The position numbers were made by a program, and so were the translations under genes. This document shows, piece after piece, positions 1 through 7,024 of a DNA stretch of 64,000 nucleotides. The stretch comes from Flavobacterium araucananum (GTDB lineage: Bacteria; Bacteroidota; Bacteroidia; Flavobacteriales; Flavobacteriaceae): positions 211,739 through 275,738 of the forward strand of contig NZ_MUGS01000015.1 of NCBI RefSeq assembly GCF_002222055.1, in the 5' to 3' direction. Numbering within the stretch: the stretch's first letter is position 1; each line of letters begins with the position of its first letter. The notes beneath the pieces were generated by a model. The model ran no database searches, was not told where the DNA came from, and saw only the letters and a list, made by a program, of their open reading frames with translations.

Positions 1-981
1 GCAGATCATATTGACAGGGATACTTTTAGAACTGATAAAATTCAGACTTTAATTCTGGATGAATTTGATAAGTCATTGCAATTGGGTTTTCATGAGCAAA
101 TGTCTTATATCATTGGAAAATTGACAAAATTGAACAAACGGGTTTTAGTTTCTGCAACCTCAGATATTGAAATTCCAAGATATACACGCGTAATAAATCC
201 AACAATTTTAGATTTTATTCCGGAGCAGGAAGAAAAAACGAATCTTTCGATGAAAATGATTGTTTCGCCTGCCAAGGATAAATTAGGGAGTTTATTCAAC
301 TTGATTTGTTCTTTGAAATCACAATCGGCTATTATTTTTTGTAACCATCGTGATGCGGCAGAACGTATTAGTGATACACTTAATGAAAAAGGAATTTATT
401 CAACTTACTATCATGGCGGAATGGATCAGGAGGAGCGCGAACGTGCTTTGATTCAGTTTAGAAACGGAAGTATGAGTTACTTAATCACAACTGATTTAGC
501 AGCTCGTGGATTGGATATTCCTGAGATGAAACACGTAATTCATTATCATTTGCCTCTAAAAGAAGATGAATTTACACACCGTAATGGTCGTACAGCCCGT
601 ATGCAAGCTTCCGGAACGGCGTATATCCTTGTTCATGAAAGCGAAAAACAACTCGATTATATCGATTATGGAATGGATGTTTTAAAAGTCGAAAATGCAA
701 CGACTTTACCAAAACCACCGGAATTTCAAACTATTTATATTAGTGGTGGAAAGAAAACAAAATTAAATAAAATTGATATTGTTGGTTTCTTTTCGCAAAA
801 AGGGAAACTTGAAAAAGGGGATTTAGGCTTGATTGAAGTAAAAGATTTTATTTCGTTTGCAGCTGTAAAGTTTAATAAGGTAAAAGACTTGTTGCATCTT
901 ATTAAAGAGGAGAAAATGAAAGGCAAGAAATTTAAGATTGAAGTTGCGCGAAAAGTGGTAAAGAAAGAGGAGGAGAAGTAG
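1..981 (+). CDS. DEAD-box RNA helicase with DbpA-like RNA-binding domain (5' end outside window)
   Basis: The reading frame is open from base 1, so the N-terminal part with the Q motif and Walker A lies outside the window; 326 residues are visible. The motif II box reads DEFD in place of DEAD (bases 58-69). It is followed by SAT (motif III), a helicase C-terminal domain with TTDLAARGLDIP (motif V), and HRNGRTAR (motif VI). The last 75 or so residues, starting near YISGGKKTKLNKIDIVGFF, look like the DbpA RNA-binding domain, which in DbpA directs the enzyme to 23S rRNA during 50S assembly. ATP-dependent RNA unwinding in ribosome biogenesis is therefore the likely role. An internal TTG at 76 is not a credible start because motif II lies upstream of it. 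Confidence 0.9.
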   Translation, partial: ADHIDRDTFRTDKIQTLILDEFDKSLQLGFHEQMSYIIGKLTKLNKRVLVSATSDIEIPRYTRVINPTILDFIPEQEEKTNLSMKMIVSPAKDKLGSLFNLICSLKSQSAIIFCNHRDAAERISDTLNEKGIYSTYYHGGMDQEERERALIQFRNGSMSYLITTDLAARGLDIPEMKHVIHYHLPLKEDEFTHRNGRTARMQASGTAYILVHESEKQLDYIDYGMDVLKVENATTLPKPPEFQTIYISGGKKTKLNKIDIVGFFSQKGKLEKGDLGLIEVKDFISFAAVKFNKVKDLLHLIKEEKMKGKKFKIEVARKVVKKEEEK

Positions 982-1325
982 ATTTTTTTTGATTCAGGTT
1001 TCAAGTTTCAGGTTGTTTGAGTCGAATGTTCGCTTTTGTTGATCGTTTTGCAAGCTTTAGAAACATAAATTAGAGTAAAATAGTTGTTATTTTGCTCTTT
1101 TTTAAGCCTTAAAAACTGCTGAAAATGGCTAGTTTTAGGTCTGATTTTTTGGGTATGATAAGTTTAAAATATTGAATTTCAGTATTTTAATTACTGCTCT
1201 TTAAGCGTTAGGAATAATTGCAAATAACGATCTTAATTTATTGTTAATAAATTAACGGCTAACGCTTTAATTTATCATATTTTCTGCGTTTCTTGTGCCC
1301 GTAAATAATAAACCCCAAATTAATT
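982..1325. other. Intergenic region with degenerate GTTTCA repeats
   Basis: This 344-bp AT-rich gap begins with a degenerate run of TTTCAGG/TTTCAAG words (about 993-1014), a simple-repeat style that recurs at 51.95 kb. A large nested inverted repeat occupies 1201-1269 and is listed separately. No convincing TAnnTTTG box was found immediately before the gene at 1326, and no coding potential was seen. Confidence 0.5.
1201..1269. repeat. Nested inverted repeat upstream of a secreted-protein gene
   Basis: The outer arms AAGCGTTAG (1203-1211) and CTAACGCTT (1259-1267) are exact complements. Inside them, TTAATTTATT (1233-1242) and AATAAATTAA (1246-1255) form a perfect 10-bp stem with a 3-nt loop. 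The structure ends 57 bp before the start codon at 1326. It could be a protein-binding palindrome, a leader RNA hairpin or a relic repeat; the sequence alone does not decide. Confidence 0.5.
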
Positions 1326-1772
1326 ATGAAAAGAATTTTTACGATTGCCATTTTGTTGTTTAGTTTTGTCTCTTTTGCACAAATTAAAGTTCTTGAAACT
1401 GTTCCTGTTGAAAAATTAGGAAAAGTAAATAACAATTATATTCAAAAAATTGGAGATGAATATACTGTTTATTACACAAGTATTCAAAACGATGATGAAT
1501 CTTCAAGCTTAAGAAAATTTACATTTAAAAATGTTAATAATGATTACGCAAGTCTTTATAGTATTATTGTAAATGGTTTTAGTGCAAATCCTTTATATGA
1601 TATTAAATTAGAATTACCTAATAATTATATTTGGTTGCACTACACAGGAAGTGTTATTCCTGAAAAAGCAACAGTTCAGTTTATGGTTTCTTCTAAAGAA
1701 GCTTCTTCTGCTACAAGCAGCGTGTCTGAGCCATTTGTAAAAGATCAGATCAACAAATTATTTCAAAAATAA
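1326..1772 (+). CDS. Secreted protein of unknown function
   Basis: A 148-residue protein that I do not recognise. It begins with a clear Sec signal peptide (MKRIFTIAILLFSFVSFAQ), with cleavage expected after FAQ, the commonest flavobacterial pattern. The mature part of about 130 residues is rich in alternating polar and hydrophobic residues, which suggests a small beta-rich periplasmic or exported domain. It has no cysteines, lipobox or membrane segment after the signal. It is monocistronic: a strong bidirectional terminator follows 20 bp after the stop, and the next gene is on the opposite strand. Confidence 0.75.
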   Translation: MKRIFTIAILLFSFVSFAQIKVLETVPVEKLGKVNNNYIQKIGDEYTVYYTSIQNDDESSSLRKFTFKNVNNDYASLYSIIVNGFSANPLYDIKLELPNNYIWLHYTGSVIPEKATVQFMVSSKEASSATSSVSEPFVKDQINKLFQK

Positions 1773-1792
1773 TTAGTTTAAAATACAGCATT

Positions 1793-1829
1793 AAAAAAGG
1801 CTATTCAAGATATTGAATAGCCTTTTTTT
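1793..1829. terminator. Bidirectional intrinsic terminator
   Basis: A hairpin with arms AAAGGCTATTCAA and TTGAATAGCCTTT is flanked by A and T runs on both sides, so it can end transcription of the secreted-protein gene from the left and of phnA from the right. Confidence 0.85.
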
Positions 1830-1890
1830 AGTTTACAGTTTTCGATGACAGTTTTCAGCTGTTTTACGAATTGAAAATTGTGACTCAAAC

Positions 1891-2469
1891 TTATATTTTC
1901 TTCACATACTGTGTAATAATTACAATTTGCTGACCATCGACTTTTCCTTCAATATATTCGGCATTTTCATGGTCTAAACGGATATTGCGAACTGCAGTTC
2001 CTTGTTTGGCAACCATGCTTGATCCTTTTACTTTTAGATCTTTGATTAAAACGACAGAATCTCCGTGTTCTAAGATTACTCCATTGCTGTCACGGTGAAT
2101 AATTTTGTTTTCGTCTTCTTCGCCTTCGCCGGTTGCTTGTGCCCATGCCAGAGTATCTTCGTCTAAGTACATCATATCAAGCAATTCCTGTGGCCATCCC
2201 GAAGCACGCAAACGGCTTAACATTCTCCAGGCTACAACCTGTACCGCCACGTTTTCATTCCACATGCTGTCATTAAGACATCTCCAGTGATTTAAATCTA
2301 CATTATCCGGGTTTTCAATTTGGTCAATACACGTATTACAGGCTAAAATACTTTCGTCAAGACCGCCTTTTTGAGTTGGTAATACTTGATATACTTTTAG
2401 GTTTTCTTCGGCTCCACAAAGTTCGCATTTAGATCCGCTACGTTTGTTTAATTCTCTTTCGATGCTCAT
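1891..2469 (-). CDS. phnA: PhnA-family zinc-ribbon protein
   Basis: A protein of 192 residues when started at MSIERELN. The frame stays open further upstream to 2589, but a promoter-like sequence lies in that extension, so the short start is preferred. A zinc ribbon is visible as CELC (C15, C18) and CNTC (C44, C47). The C-terminal part, with GDSVVLIKDLKVKGSS, is the conserved PhnA/YjdM SH3-like domain. The family is named after the E. coli phosphonate region but is not a C-P lyase component, and its real function is unclear. No phosphonate genes are nearby. Confidence 0.85.
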   Translation of the reverse strand: MSIERELNKRSGSKCELCGAEENLKVYQVLPTQKGGLDESILACNTCIDQIENPDNVDLNHWRCLNDSMWNENVAVQVVAWRMLSRLRASGWPQELLDMMYLDEDTLAWAQATGEGEEDENKIIHRDSNGVILEHGDSVVLIKDLKVKGSSMVAKQGTAVRNIRLDHENAEYIEGKVDGQQIVIITQYVKKI

Positions 2470-2492
2470 TATTTGGTGTTTATTTAAAAATG

Positions 2493-2523
2493 CGAAATTA
2501 CTTATAATTTGTTTCGCTTGCAA
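2493..2523 (-). promoter_or_regulatory. Putative Bacteroidota promoter for phnA
   Basis: On the minus strand TAATTTCG (7 of 8 matches to TAnnTTTG, 2493-2500) is preceded by TTG (2521-2523) with 20 nt between them, the spacing seen for Bacteroidota -33/-7 promoters. It lies about 25 nt before the chosen phnA start and supports that start. Confidence 0.5.
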
Positions 2524-2591
2524 GTTTATGTTTTTGGTGTTTATCGTAACTCGGAATGGATTAAAATCCATCCTTACAATATGTTTCAAGC

Positions 2592-3053
2592 CTATGGCTT
2601 TTGAACTCTAACTGCATCCGGAACCAGCATTTCATATTCACCGTCATGACGCAGTACATCACGAACAATGCTTGAACTAATAAATGAAGTACTTGCTGCT
2701 GTTAATAGAAATACAGTTTCGATTTTAGACAGTTTTCTGTTGGTGTGGGCGATGGCTTTTTCGAATTCGAAATCGGCCGGATTGCGCAAACCTCTTAAAA
2801 TAAAATGTGCTTTTTGTTTTTTTGCCAAATCGATTGTTAATCCCTCATAGGTAATAACTGAAACTTTTGGTTCGTCTTTGAAGGTTTCTTCGATGAAACG
2901 TTTTCTTTCTTCGAGTGAAAACATGTATTTTTTTTCGGCGTTGACGCCAATGGCGATTACAATTTCATCAAATAATGAAATTCCTCTTTTGATAATATCT
3001 TCGTGTCCTAGTGTTATAGGATCAAATGATCCCGGGAATATGGCTTTTCGCAT
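2592..3053 (-). CDS. coaD: Phosphopantetheine adenylyltransferase
   Basis: Transfers AMP from ATP to 4'-phosphopantetheine to give dephospho-CoA, the penultimate step of coenzyme A synthesis, in the cytoplasm. The 153-residue length is normal. The nucleotidyltransferase signature FPGSFDPITLGH is at residues 6-17 (TxGH motif), and the C-terminal SSSIVRD motif is the ISSTxIR equivalent. It is on the same strand as ddl upstream, but a terminator-like hairpin separates the two, so it is probably transcribed on its own. Confidence 0.95.
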   Translation of the reverse strand: MRKAIFPGSFDPITLGHEDIIKRGISLFDEIVIAIGVNAEKKYMFSLEERKRFIEETFKDEPKVSVITYEGLTIDLAKKQKAHFILRGLRNPADFEFEKAIAHTNRKLSKIETVFLLTAASTSFISSSIVRDVLRHDGEYEMLVPDAVRVQKP

Positions 3054-3146
3054 CTTTTTTTATTGAGGTTCAGAGGTTCAGAGTGGCAAAGGAACAAAGG
3101 TTTTTATACTTTGACTTCGCTCAGTCTGACAAATTATTGTTATATA

Positions 3147-3206
3147 AAAAAGAAGGTTCTAAAATCTTAGTGCCTTGGCAACTTAGTATCTTAGAACCTT
3201 TTTTTT
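3147..3206 (-). terminator. Terminator hairpin after ddl, built from a 'TTAG' repeat
   Basis: The arms AAGGTTCTAA (3153-3162) and TTAGAACCTT (3191-3200) pair exactly and are flanked by A and T runs, so the hairpin can terminate ddl transcription on the minus strand. The loop contains CTTAGTGCCTTGGCAACTTA, which resembles the repeated CTTAG words at 18.93-18.97 kb and so marks this as a repeat-derived terminator. Confidence 0.65.
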
Positions 3207-3207
3207 G

Positions 3208-4179
3208 TTAAGCTAGAGCTAACTCAATTGCATTAGTGAATAAATCTTCAAGAGATATTCCTGCTGCTTGTGCTTGTTGCGGAATCAAACTTTCTGTTGT
3301 TAATCCCGGGATTGTATTCATCTCGAGCATGTAGGGCTCGTTGTCTACGATGATGAATTCGCTTCTTGAAAAACCTTTCATTTTTAGGACTTCGTAAGCA
3401 CGCTTAGCCGTTTCTCCTACTTTTTGTGTTAGTTCGTCTGAAATTCTTGCGGGTGTAATTTCTTGTGACTTTCCTTCGTATTTGGCTTCGTAGTCAAAGA
3501 AATCATTGTCTGATACAATTTCGGTAATTGGCAAAACCTTGATTTCTCCCTGATAGTTTATTACTCCAACAGAAACTTCGGTTCCGTCAAGGAAACTTTC
3601 TATGATGATTTCGTTATCTTCTTTGTAAGCCACTTCAATTGCGATTGGCAATTCGGCTTCAGACTTTACTTTAGAGATTCCAAAACTGGAACCTGCTTTA
3701 TTTGGTTTTACAAAACAGGGTAAACCTACTTTTTTAACGATTTCGGCTGTATTGATAACATCGCCTTTGTTTAGGTAATAGGAGATTGCAGTTTTGATTC
3801 CGTATGGTTTTAAAACCGATAATAAATCACGTTTATTAAAGGTAAGTGCTGCCTGATAATAATCGCAGGACGATTGCGGGATTCCTAATAATTGAAAATA
3901 AGCCTGCATTAACCCATCTTCGCCGGGAGTTCCGTGAATGGCATTGAAAACACAGTCGAAAGTAATTTTTTGATCGTTTACGGTTACAGAAAAATCGTTT
4001 TTATCAATTGAAAATTCGGCATTATTCTCGTCAACATAAACCCATTTTTCTTTAAAAATATGAATACGAAATCCGTTGTATTTTGTTTTGTCAAGATATT
4101 GGTGTACTACGTTTCCGCTGATAAGCGAAATTTTGTATTCGCTTGAATATCCGCCCATAATGATGGCTATGTTTTTCAT
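3208..4179 (-). CDS. ddl: D-alanine--D-alanine ligase
   Basis: An ATP-grasp enzyme that makes the D-Ala-D-Ala dipeptide for peptidoglycan precursors in the cytoplasm. The N terminus carries the family signature GGYSSEYKIS (residues 9-18). The central ATP-grasp core contains CFVKPNKAGSSFGISKV, and the C terminus has the metal-binding run EFIIVDNEPYMLEMNTIPG. The 323-residue length is typical. The divergent neighbour is a PASTA-domain protein, itself a peptidoglycan-associated fold, and the spacer between them holds a structured repeat and 9-bp iterons. Confidence 0.95.
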   Translation of the reverse strand: MKNIAIIMGGYSSEYKISLISGNVVHQYLDKTKYNGFRIHIFKEKWVYVDENNAEFSIDKNDFSVTVNDQKITFDCVFNAIHGTPGEDGLMQAYFQLLGIPQSSCDYYQAALTFNKRDLLSVLKPYGIKTAISYYLNKGDVINTAEIVKKVGLPCFVKPNKAGSSFGISKVKSEAELPIAIEVAYKEDNEIIIESFLDGTEVSVGVINYQGEIKVLPITEIVSDNDFFDYEAKYEGKSQEITPARISDELTQKVGETAKRAYEVLKMKGFSRSEFIIVDNEPYMLEMNTIPGLTTESLIPQQAQAAGISLEDLFTNAIELALA

Positions 4180-4279
4180 TATATATTTTTTTTTAAAGTT
4201 TTTATTTGTTTTAGGTTGGTTTTATTTTAGGTTTTTACCAAGAATAGGTTCGAAGACACTCTTATGAAACCTAAAGACT

Positions 4280-4360
4280 AGCCCTGATGGGAGCGGCATC
4301 CTTTTGTTTTTTTCTTTAAAAAACAAAAGATACAGCAGACAGCAGGAAACAGCTTCTAAA
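4280..4360 (+). ncRNA. Structured repeat / candidate RNA element, copy 1
   Basis: The sequence reads GCCCTGATGGGAGCGGCATC, then an apical hairpin whose arms CTTTTGTTTTTT and AAAAAACAAAAG pair exactly, then GATACAGCAGACAGCAGGAA and ACAGCTTCTAA. A second copy at 13100-13181 has the same flanks but a different paired apical stem. An outer stem GGGAGC/GCTTCT is also possible with G-U pairs. I infer a conserved structured RNA or RNA-like repeat of Flavobacterium. The published Flavo-1 RNA motif is one family to compare. The strand is assigned from the shared orientation of the two copies. Confidence 0.6.
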
Positions 4361-4395
4361 AATCGAAATTTCAAATTTTTTCAATGTTAGTAACG

Positions 4396-4449
4396 TAATA
4401 TTACTAGTATTATAAGTATTACTAATATTACGAGTATTACTAATATTAC
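4396..4449. repeat. Six tandem 9-bp iterons
   Basis: Six consecutive nonamers fit the pattern TARTATTAC: TAATATTAC, TAGTATTAT, AAGTATTAC, TAATATTAC, GAGTATTAC, TAATATTAC. The first unit with its preceding G forms the perfect palindrome GTAATATTAC. The array ends 40 bp before the -7 box of the PASTA/rluD promoter and lies between divergent genes, so it is either a regulator-binding array or a slippage-prone repeat. Confidence 0.7.
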
Positions 4450-4489
4450 TTAAAACAAAATTATCATTTTTTTTGAAACGAAATAGCTT

Positions 4490-4497
4490 TATCTTTG
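4490..4497 (+). promoter_or_regulatory. -7 box of the PASTA/rluD operon promoter
   Basis: TATCTTTG is a perfect TAnnTTTG match 20 bp before the ATG at 4518, giving a leader of about 14 nt. No TTG was found at the ideal -33 spacing; the nearest (4473-4475) is too close. Confidence 0.65.
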
Positions 4498-4517
4498 CCA
4501 CAACTAAAAATAAATTT

Positions 4518-5141
4518 ATGAGTTTACGTAAGTATTTAACAAGCCGGGTATTTTTTGTACAAATCTTAATTGCGGCTGCTATCATTGCGGTTTTAGGTTA
4601 TTTGTTTATGCATTGGCTGACTTTTACAACTGATCACGGACATGAAATTGCAGTTCCTAATTTGGCTAAACTGACTGAAGAGCAGGTGGAGGCAAAATTA
4701 GACGAATTAGACTTAGATTATGTGCTTTTGGATAGTGTTGATTACCGAAGTGAATTCCCTAAATACAGTGTTGTTGAGCAAGATCCGTTGCCGGGAACGA
4801 AAGTAAAAGTGGGAAGAAAAATATATATTAAAATTAATGCATCAGGATTTTCGTCTGTTAAAATTCCTGATTTAATTGAGAAAACGTATCGTGAAGCGGT
4901 TCCTACTCTAAAGGCTCTAGGGCTTGAACAGGGAACGATTACCTATATTCCTAACCTTGGAAAAGATATGGTTTTGGAGATGCGTTATAAAGGTAGAAAC
5001 TTAAAAGTAGGTGACCGTGTGCTTAAAGCTTCTAAAATCGACTTGGTTTTAGGAGACGGAAAAGCAACTTATGTAGATGAAAGTCAGGCGACAGACAGTT
5101 TAGCTGCGCCAACTACTGAAACCCCAAAAGATGAACAATAA
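4518..5141 (+). CDS. Membrane-anchored PASTA-domain protein
   Basis: A 207-residue protein starting at MSLRKYLTSRVFF; the upstream ATG at 4473 is rejected because the promoter -7 box lies after it. One transmembrane helix (about residues 13-34) is followed by two PASTA domains: HEIAVPNL...IKINA (about 43-115) and SSVKIPDL...LVLGDG (about 117-190). PASTA domains bind peptidoglycan stem peptides or beta-lactams in kinases and penicillin-binding proteins, but no kinase or transpeptidase domain is present here, so this is a stand-alone cell-wall-facing PASTA protein. The gene overlaps rluD by 11 bp, indicating translational coupling. Confidence 0.85.
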   Translation: MSLRKYLTSRVFFVQILIAAAIIAVLGYLFMHWLTFTTDHGHEIAVPNLAKLTEEQVEAKLDELDLDYVLLDSVDYRSEFPKYSVVEQDPLPGTKVKVGRKIYIKINASGFSSVKIPDLIEKTYREAVPTLKALGLEQGTITYIPNLGKDMVLEMRYKGRNLKVGDRVLKASKIDLVLGDGKATYVDESQATDSLAAPTTETPKDEQ

Positions 5142-6174
5142 TAATGAAAATTTAGATCTGGAAGACGAATTATTCGAGCATTTTAGATTTGAAGTCCCTA
5201 AAGGTCAGGCGTTTTTGCGTATTGACAAGTATTTAATGAATTTGATTCAGAATGCCACGCGTAACAAAATTCAGAACGCTGCTACTGAAGGAAACATTTT
5301 TGTAAATGATATTCCTGTAAAATCAAATTATAAAGTAAAACCACTTGATGTGGTAACGGTTATGTTAACGCATCCGCCATACGAAAACCATATTCTTCCG
5401 GAAGATCTTCCGCTGAATATTGTGTACGAGGATGATGCTTTGTTGTTGATTAACAAAGAACCGGGAATGGTTGTGCATCCGGGTCATGGTAATTATACCG
5501 GGACTTTGGTGAATGCTTTGGCGCATCATTTTGATAATTTGCCAATGAACAGTAGCGAACGTCCGGGATTGGTTCATAGAATCGATAAGGATACGTCTGG
5601 ACTTTTGGTTGTGGCAAAAACAGAGGCGGCAATGACGCATTTGGCGAAACAGTTTGAAGCTAAGACTTCTGAACGGGAGTATATTGCTCTTGTTTGGGGA
5701 AATGTTGCCGAAGAGGAGGGAACGATCGAAGGAAATCTTGCAAGACATTTGAAAGACCGCATGCAAATGGCTGTTTTTGCAGATCCTGAAATAGGGAAAC
5801 CAGCAGTTACTCATTACAAAGTTTTGGAACGTTTTGGTTATGTTACTTTGATTTCGTGTCGATTAGAAACGGGTAGAACTCACCAGATTCGTGCGCACAT
5901 GAAACATATTGGGCATCCGTTATTTAATGACGAACGTTACGGTGGGCATTTGATCCTGAAAGGAACTACGTTTACAAAATACAAACAGTTTATTGATAAT
6001 TGTTTTAAAGCTTTGCCACGTCAGGCTTTGCATGCTAAGACACTTGGTTTTGTACATCCTACGACTGGCCAAATGATGCGTTTTGATACTGAACTTCCTC
6101 AGGATTTTCAGGATTGTATCGATAAATGGCGTAACTACGGTAAGACGCATAATATGGAAGATGATGAGAATTAA
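5131..6174 (+). CDS. rluD: RluD-type 23S rRNA pseudouridine synthase
   Basis: Isomerises specific uridines of 23S rRNA (helix 69 for RluD) to pseudouridine. An S4 RNA-binding domain (about residues 27-80, LRIDKYLMNLIQNATRNKIQ) precedes the RluA-type catalytic domain with GLVHRIDKDTSGLLVVAK, in which D152 is the expected catalytic aspartate. Substrate specificity (RluD or another RluA-family member) cannot be fixed from sequence alone, but the S4 domain and 347-residue length fit RluD. The start codon lies inside the end of the PASTA gene. A terminator follows at 6246. Confidence 0.9.
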   Translation: MNNNNENLDLEDELFEHFRFEVPKGQAFLRIDKYLMNLIQNATRNKIQNAATEGNIFVNDIPVKSNYKVKPLDVVTVMLTHPPYENHILPEDLPLNIVYEDDALLLINKEPGMVVHPGHGNYTGTLVNALAHHFDNLPMNSSERPGLVHRIDKDTSGLLVVAKTEAAMTHLAKQFEAKTSEREYIALVWGNVAEEEGTIEGNLARHLKDRMQMAVFADPEIGKPAVTHYKVLERFGYVTLISCRLETGRTHQIRAHMKHIGHPLFNDERYGGHLILKGTTFTKYKQFIDNCFKALPRQALHAKTLGFVHPTTGQMMRFDTELPQDFQDCIDKWRNYGKTHNMEDDEN

Positions 6175-6245
6175 TTTTAGAAATTAGATTTTAGATTATA
6201 GAATAAAGAATAAAGAAAATAGAGAAAAGATTTTCTGGTATAAAC

Positions 6246-6273
6246 AAAAAAAGCTCCTTTGGGAGCTTTTTTG
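6246..6273 (+). terminator. Intrinsic terminator after rluD
   Basis: The arms AAAAAAGCTCC and GGAGCTTTTTT surround a TTTG loop and end in a T run 72 bp after the rluD stop. Confidence 0.85.
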
Positions 6274-6290
6274 TTTTACATATTTCAATT

Positions 6291-6375
6291 ATAGCCCGAG
6301 GTTTCAACCTTGGGTACGTATCGGGATTCATATCAGGATAGATTATGACGTCGAATGGTTGAAACCATTAGCAAT
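6291..6375. repeat. REP-like inverted pair (BIME-like), copy 1
   Basis: The left unit ATAGCCCGAGGTTTCAACCT (continuing TGGG, 6291-6314) and the right unit AATGGTTGAAACCATTAGCA (6354-6373) are inverted relatives of each other. Each folds on its own: GAGGTT/AACCTT on the left and AATGGTT/AACCATT on the right. The right hairpin differs in sequence from the left but pairs perfectly. The same element, in a more complete form, is at 53031-53133. Confidence 0.6.
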
Positions 6376-6399
6376 GTTTTTTCTAATTGGAATAAATTT

Positions 6400-7014
6400 T
6401 TATTGAAGAGTTTTAATGGTTAAATCAATAACTTTTGCTTCGCCGTTGGTTAAGAAACCTAATTTGCCTTGGTCGCTTAATTTGGCTTTCCCGATAGAAC
6501 ATTCTAAGAAAGTTTGATTATCTACCGAGAAGAACAATTGATCGTTTAGAATTTTAATTTTTACGATATACCATTTGTTGTTTTCTAGTTTCATTTCTTT
6601 TTTAAACAATGTTGGTCCGCCACGTTTACCATATTCGTCACTGTTTTTATTGTATACACCTCTCCCGATCACGATATTCTGATCGATTTGGTACAGGTAT
6701 GTCCTGATGTAATTTTCTTTGTCGATGTTCAACATTACTTCAAAAAGAGATTCTTTGGTCATGTTTACCTTAAAATTAATTTCATAATTCTCAGGGAGGT
6801 TTTTCTTAGATTCAATTACGCCCCAATGCATTGGACCGCCCAGACCTTTTAAGGTATCTTTTTCCAGAAACCATTCTTTAGGATTTGATTTCCATTCTGA
6901 TTTTAATGTAGTGGTTTCATTTATTTTGTATGCTGTTTTTGTTGTAGAGATTGTACCACAACAGGAAACTACGAGTAGTGGGAATGCTAATAATGCGAGA
7001 TATTTAATTTTCAT
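6400..7014 (-). CDS. Lipoprotein with predicted concanavalin-like/DUF1080-type domain
   Basis: A 204-residue protein with a signal peptide ending in a lipobox (LLVVSC, C18). The mature part contains GLGGPMHWGVIESKKNLPENYEINFKVNM and ends with FSVDNQTFLECSIGKAKLSDQGKLGFLTNG, a pattern typical of jelly-roll domains of the DUF1080 (3-keto-disaccharide hydrolase-like) or LamG class. I see the fold-level pattern but no catalytic signature, so sugar binding or hydrolysis is only a possibility. It ends an apparent two-gene minus-strand unit: the ABC protein gene ends 10 bp upstream of its start. Confidence 0.65.
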   Translation of the reverse strand: MKIKYLALLAFPLLVVSCCGTISTTKTAYKINETTTLKSEWKSNPKEWFLEKDTLKGLGGPMHWGVIESKKNLPENYEINFKVNMTKESLFEVMLNIDKENYIRTYLYQIDQNIVIGRGVYNKNSDEYGKRGGPTLFKKEMKLENNKWYIVKIKILNDQLFFSVDNQTFLECSIGKAKLSDQGKLGFLTNGEAKVIDLTIKTLQ

Positions 7015-7024
7015 TTTTGTCTTT

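Noticed and set aside
4518..5141. Serine/threonine kinase or penicillin-binding protein because of the PASTA domains
   Set aside because: No kinase or transpeptidase motifs occur in the 207 residues; only a membrane helix and two PASTA domains are present.
5365..5814. 149-codon open frame antisense to rluD
   Set aside because: It lies wholly inside a well-supported gene, and its translation is rich in Cys, His and Arg without any domain pattern; a shadow of the sense codons.
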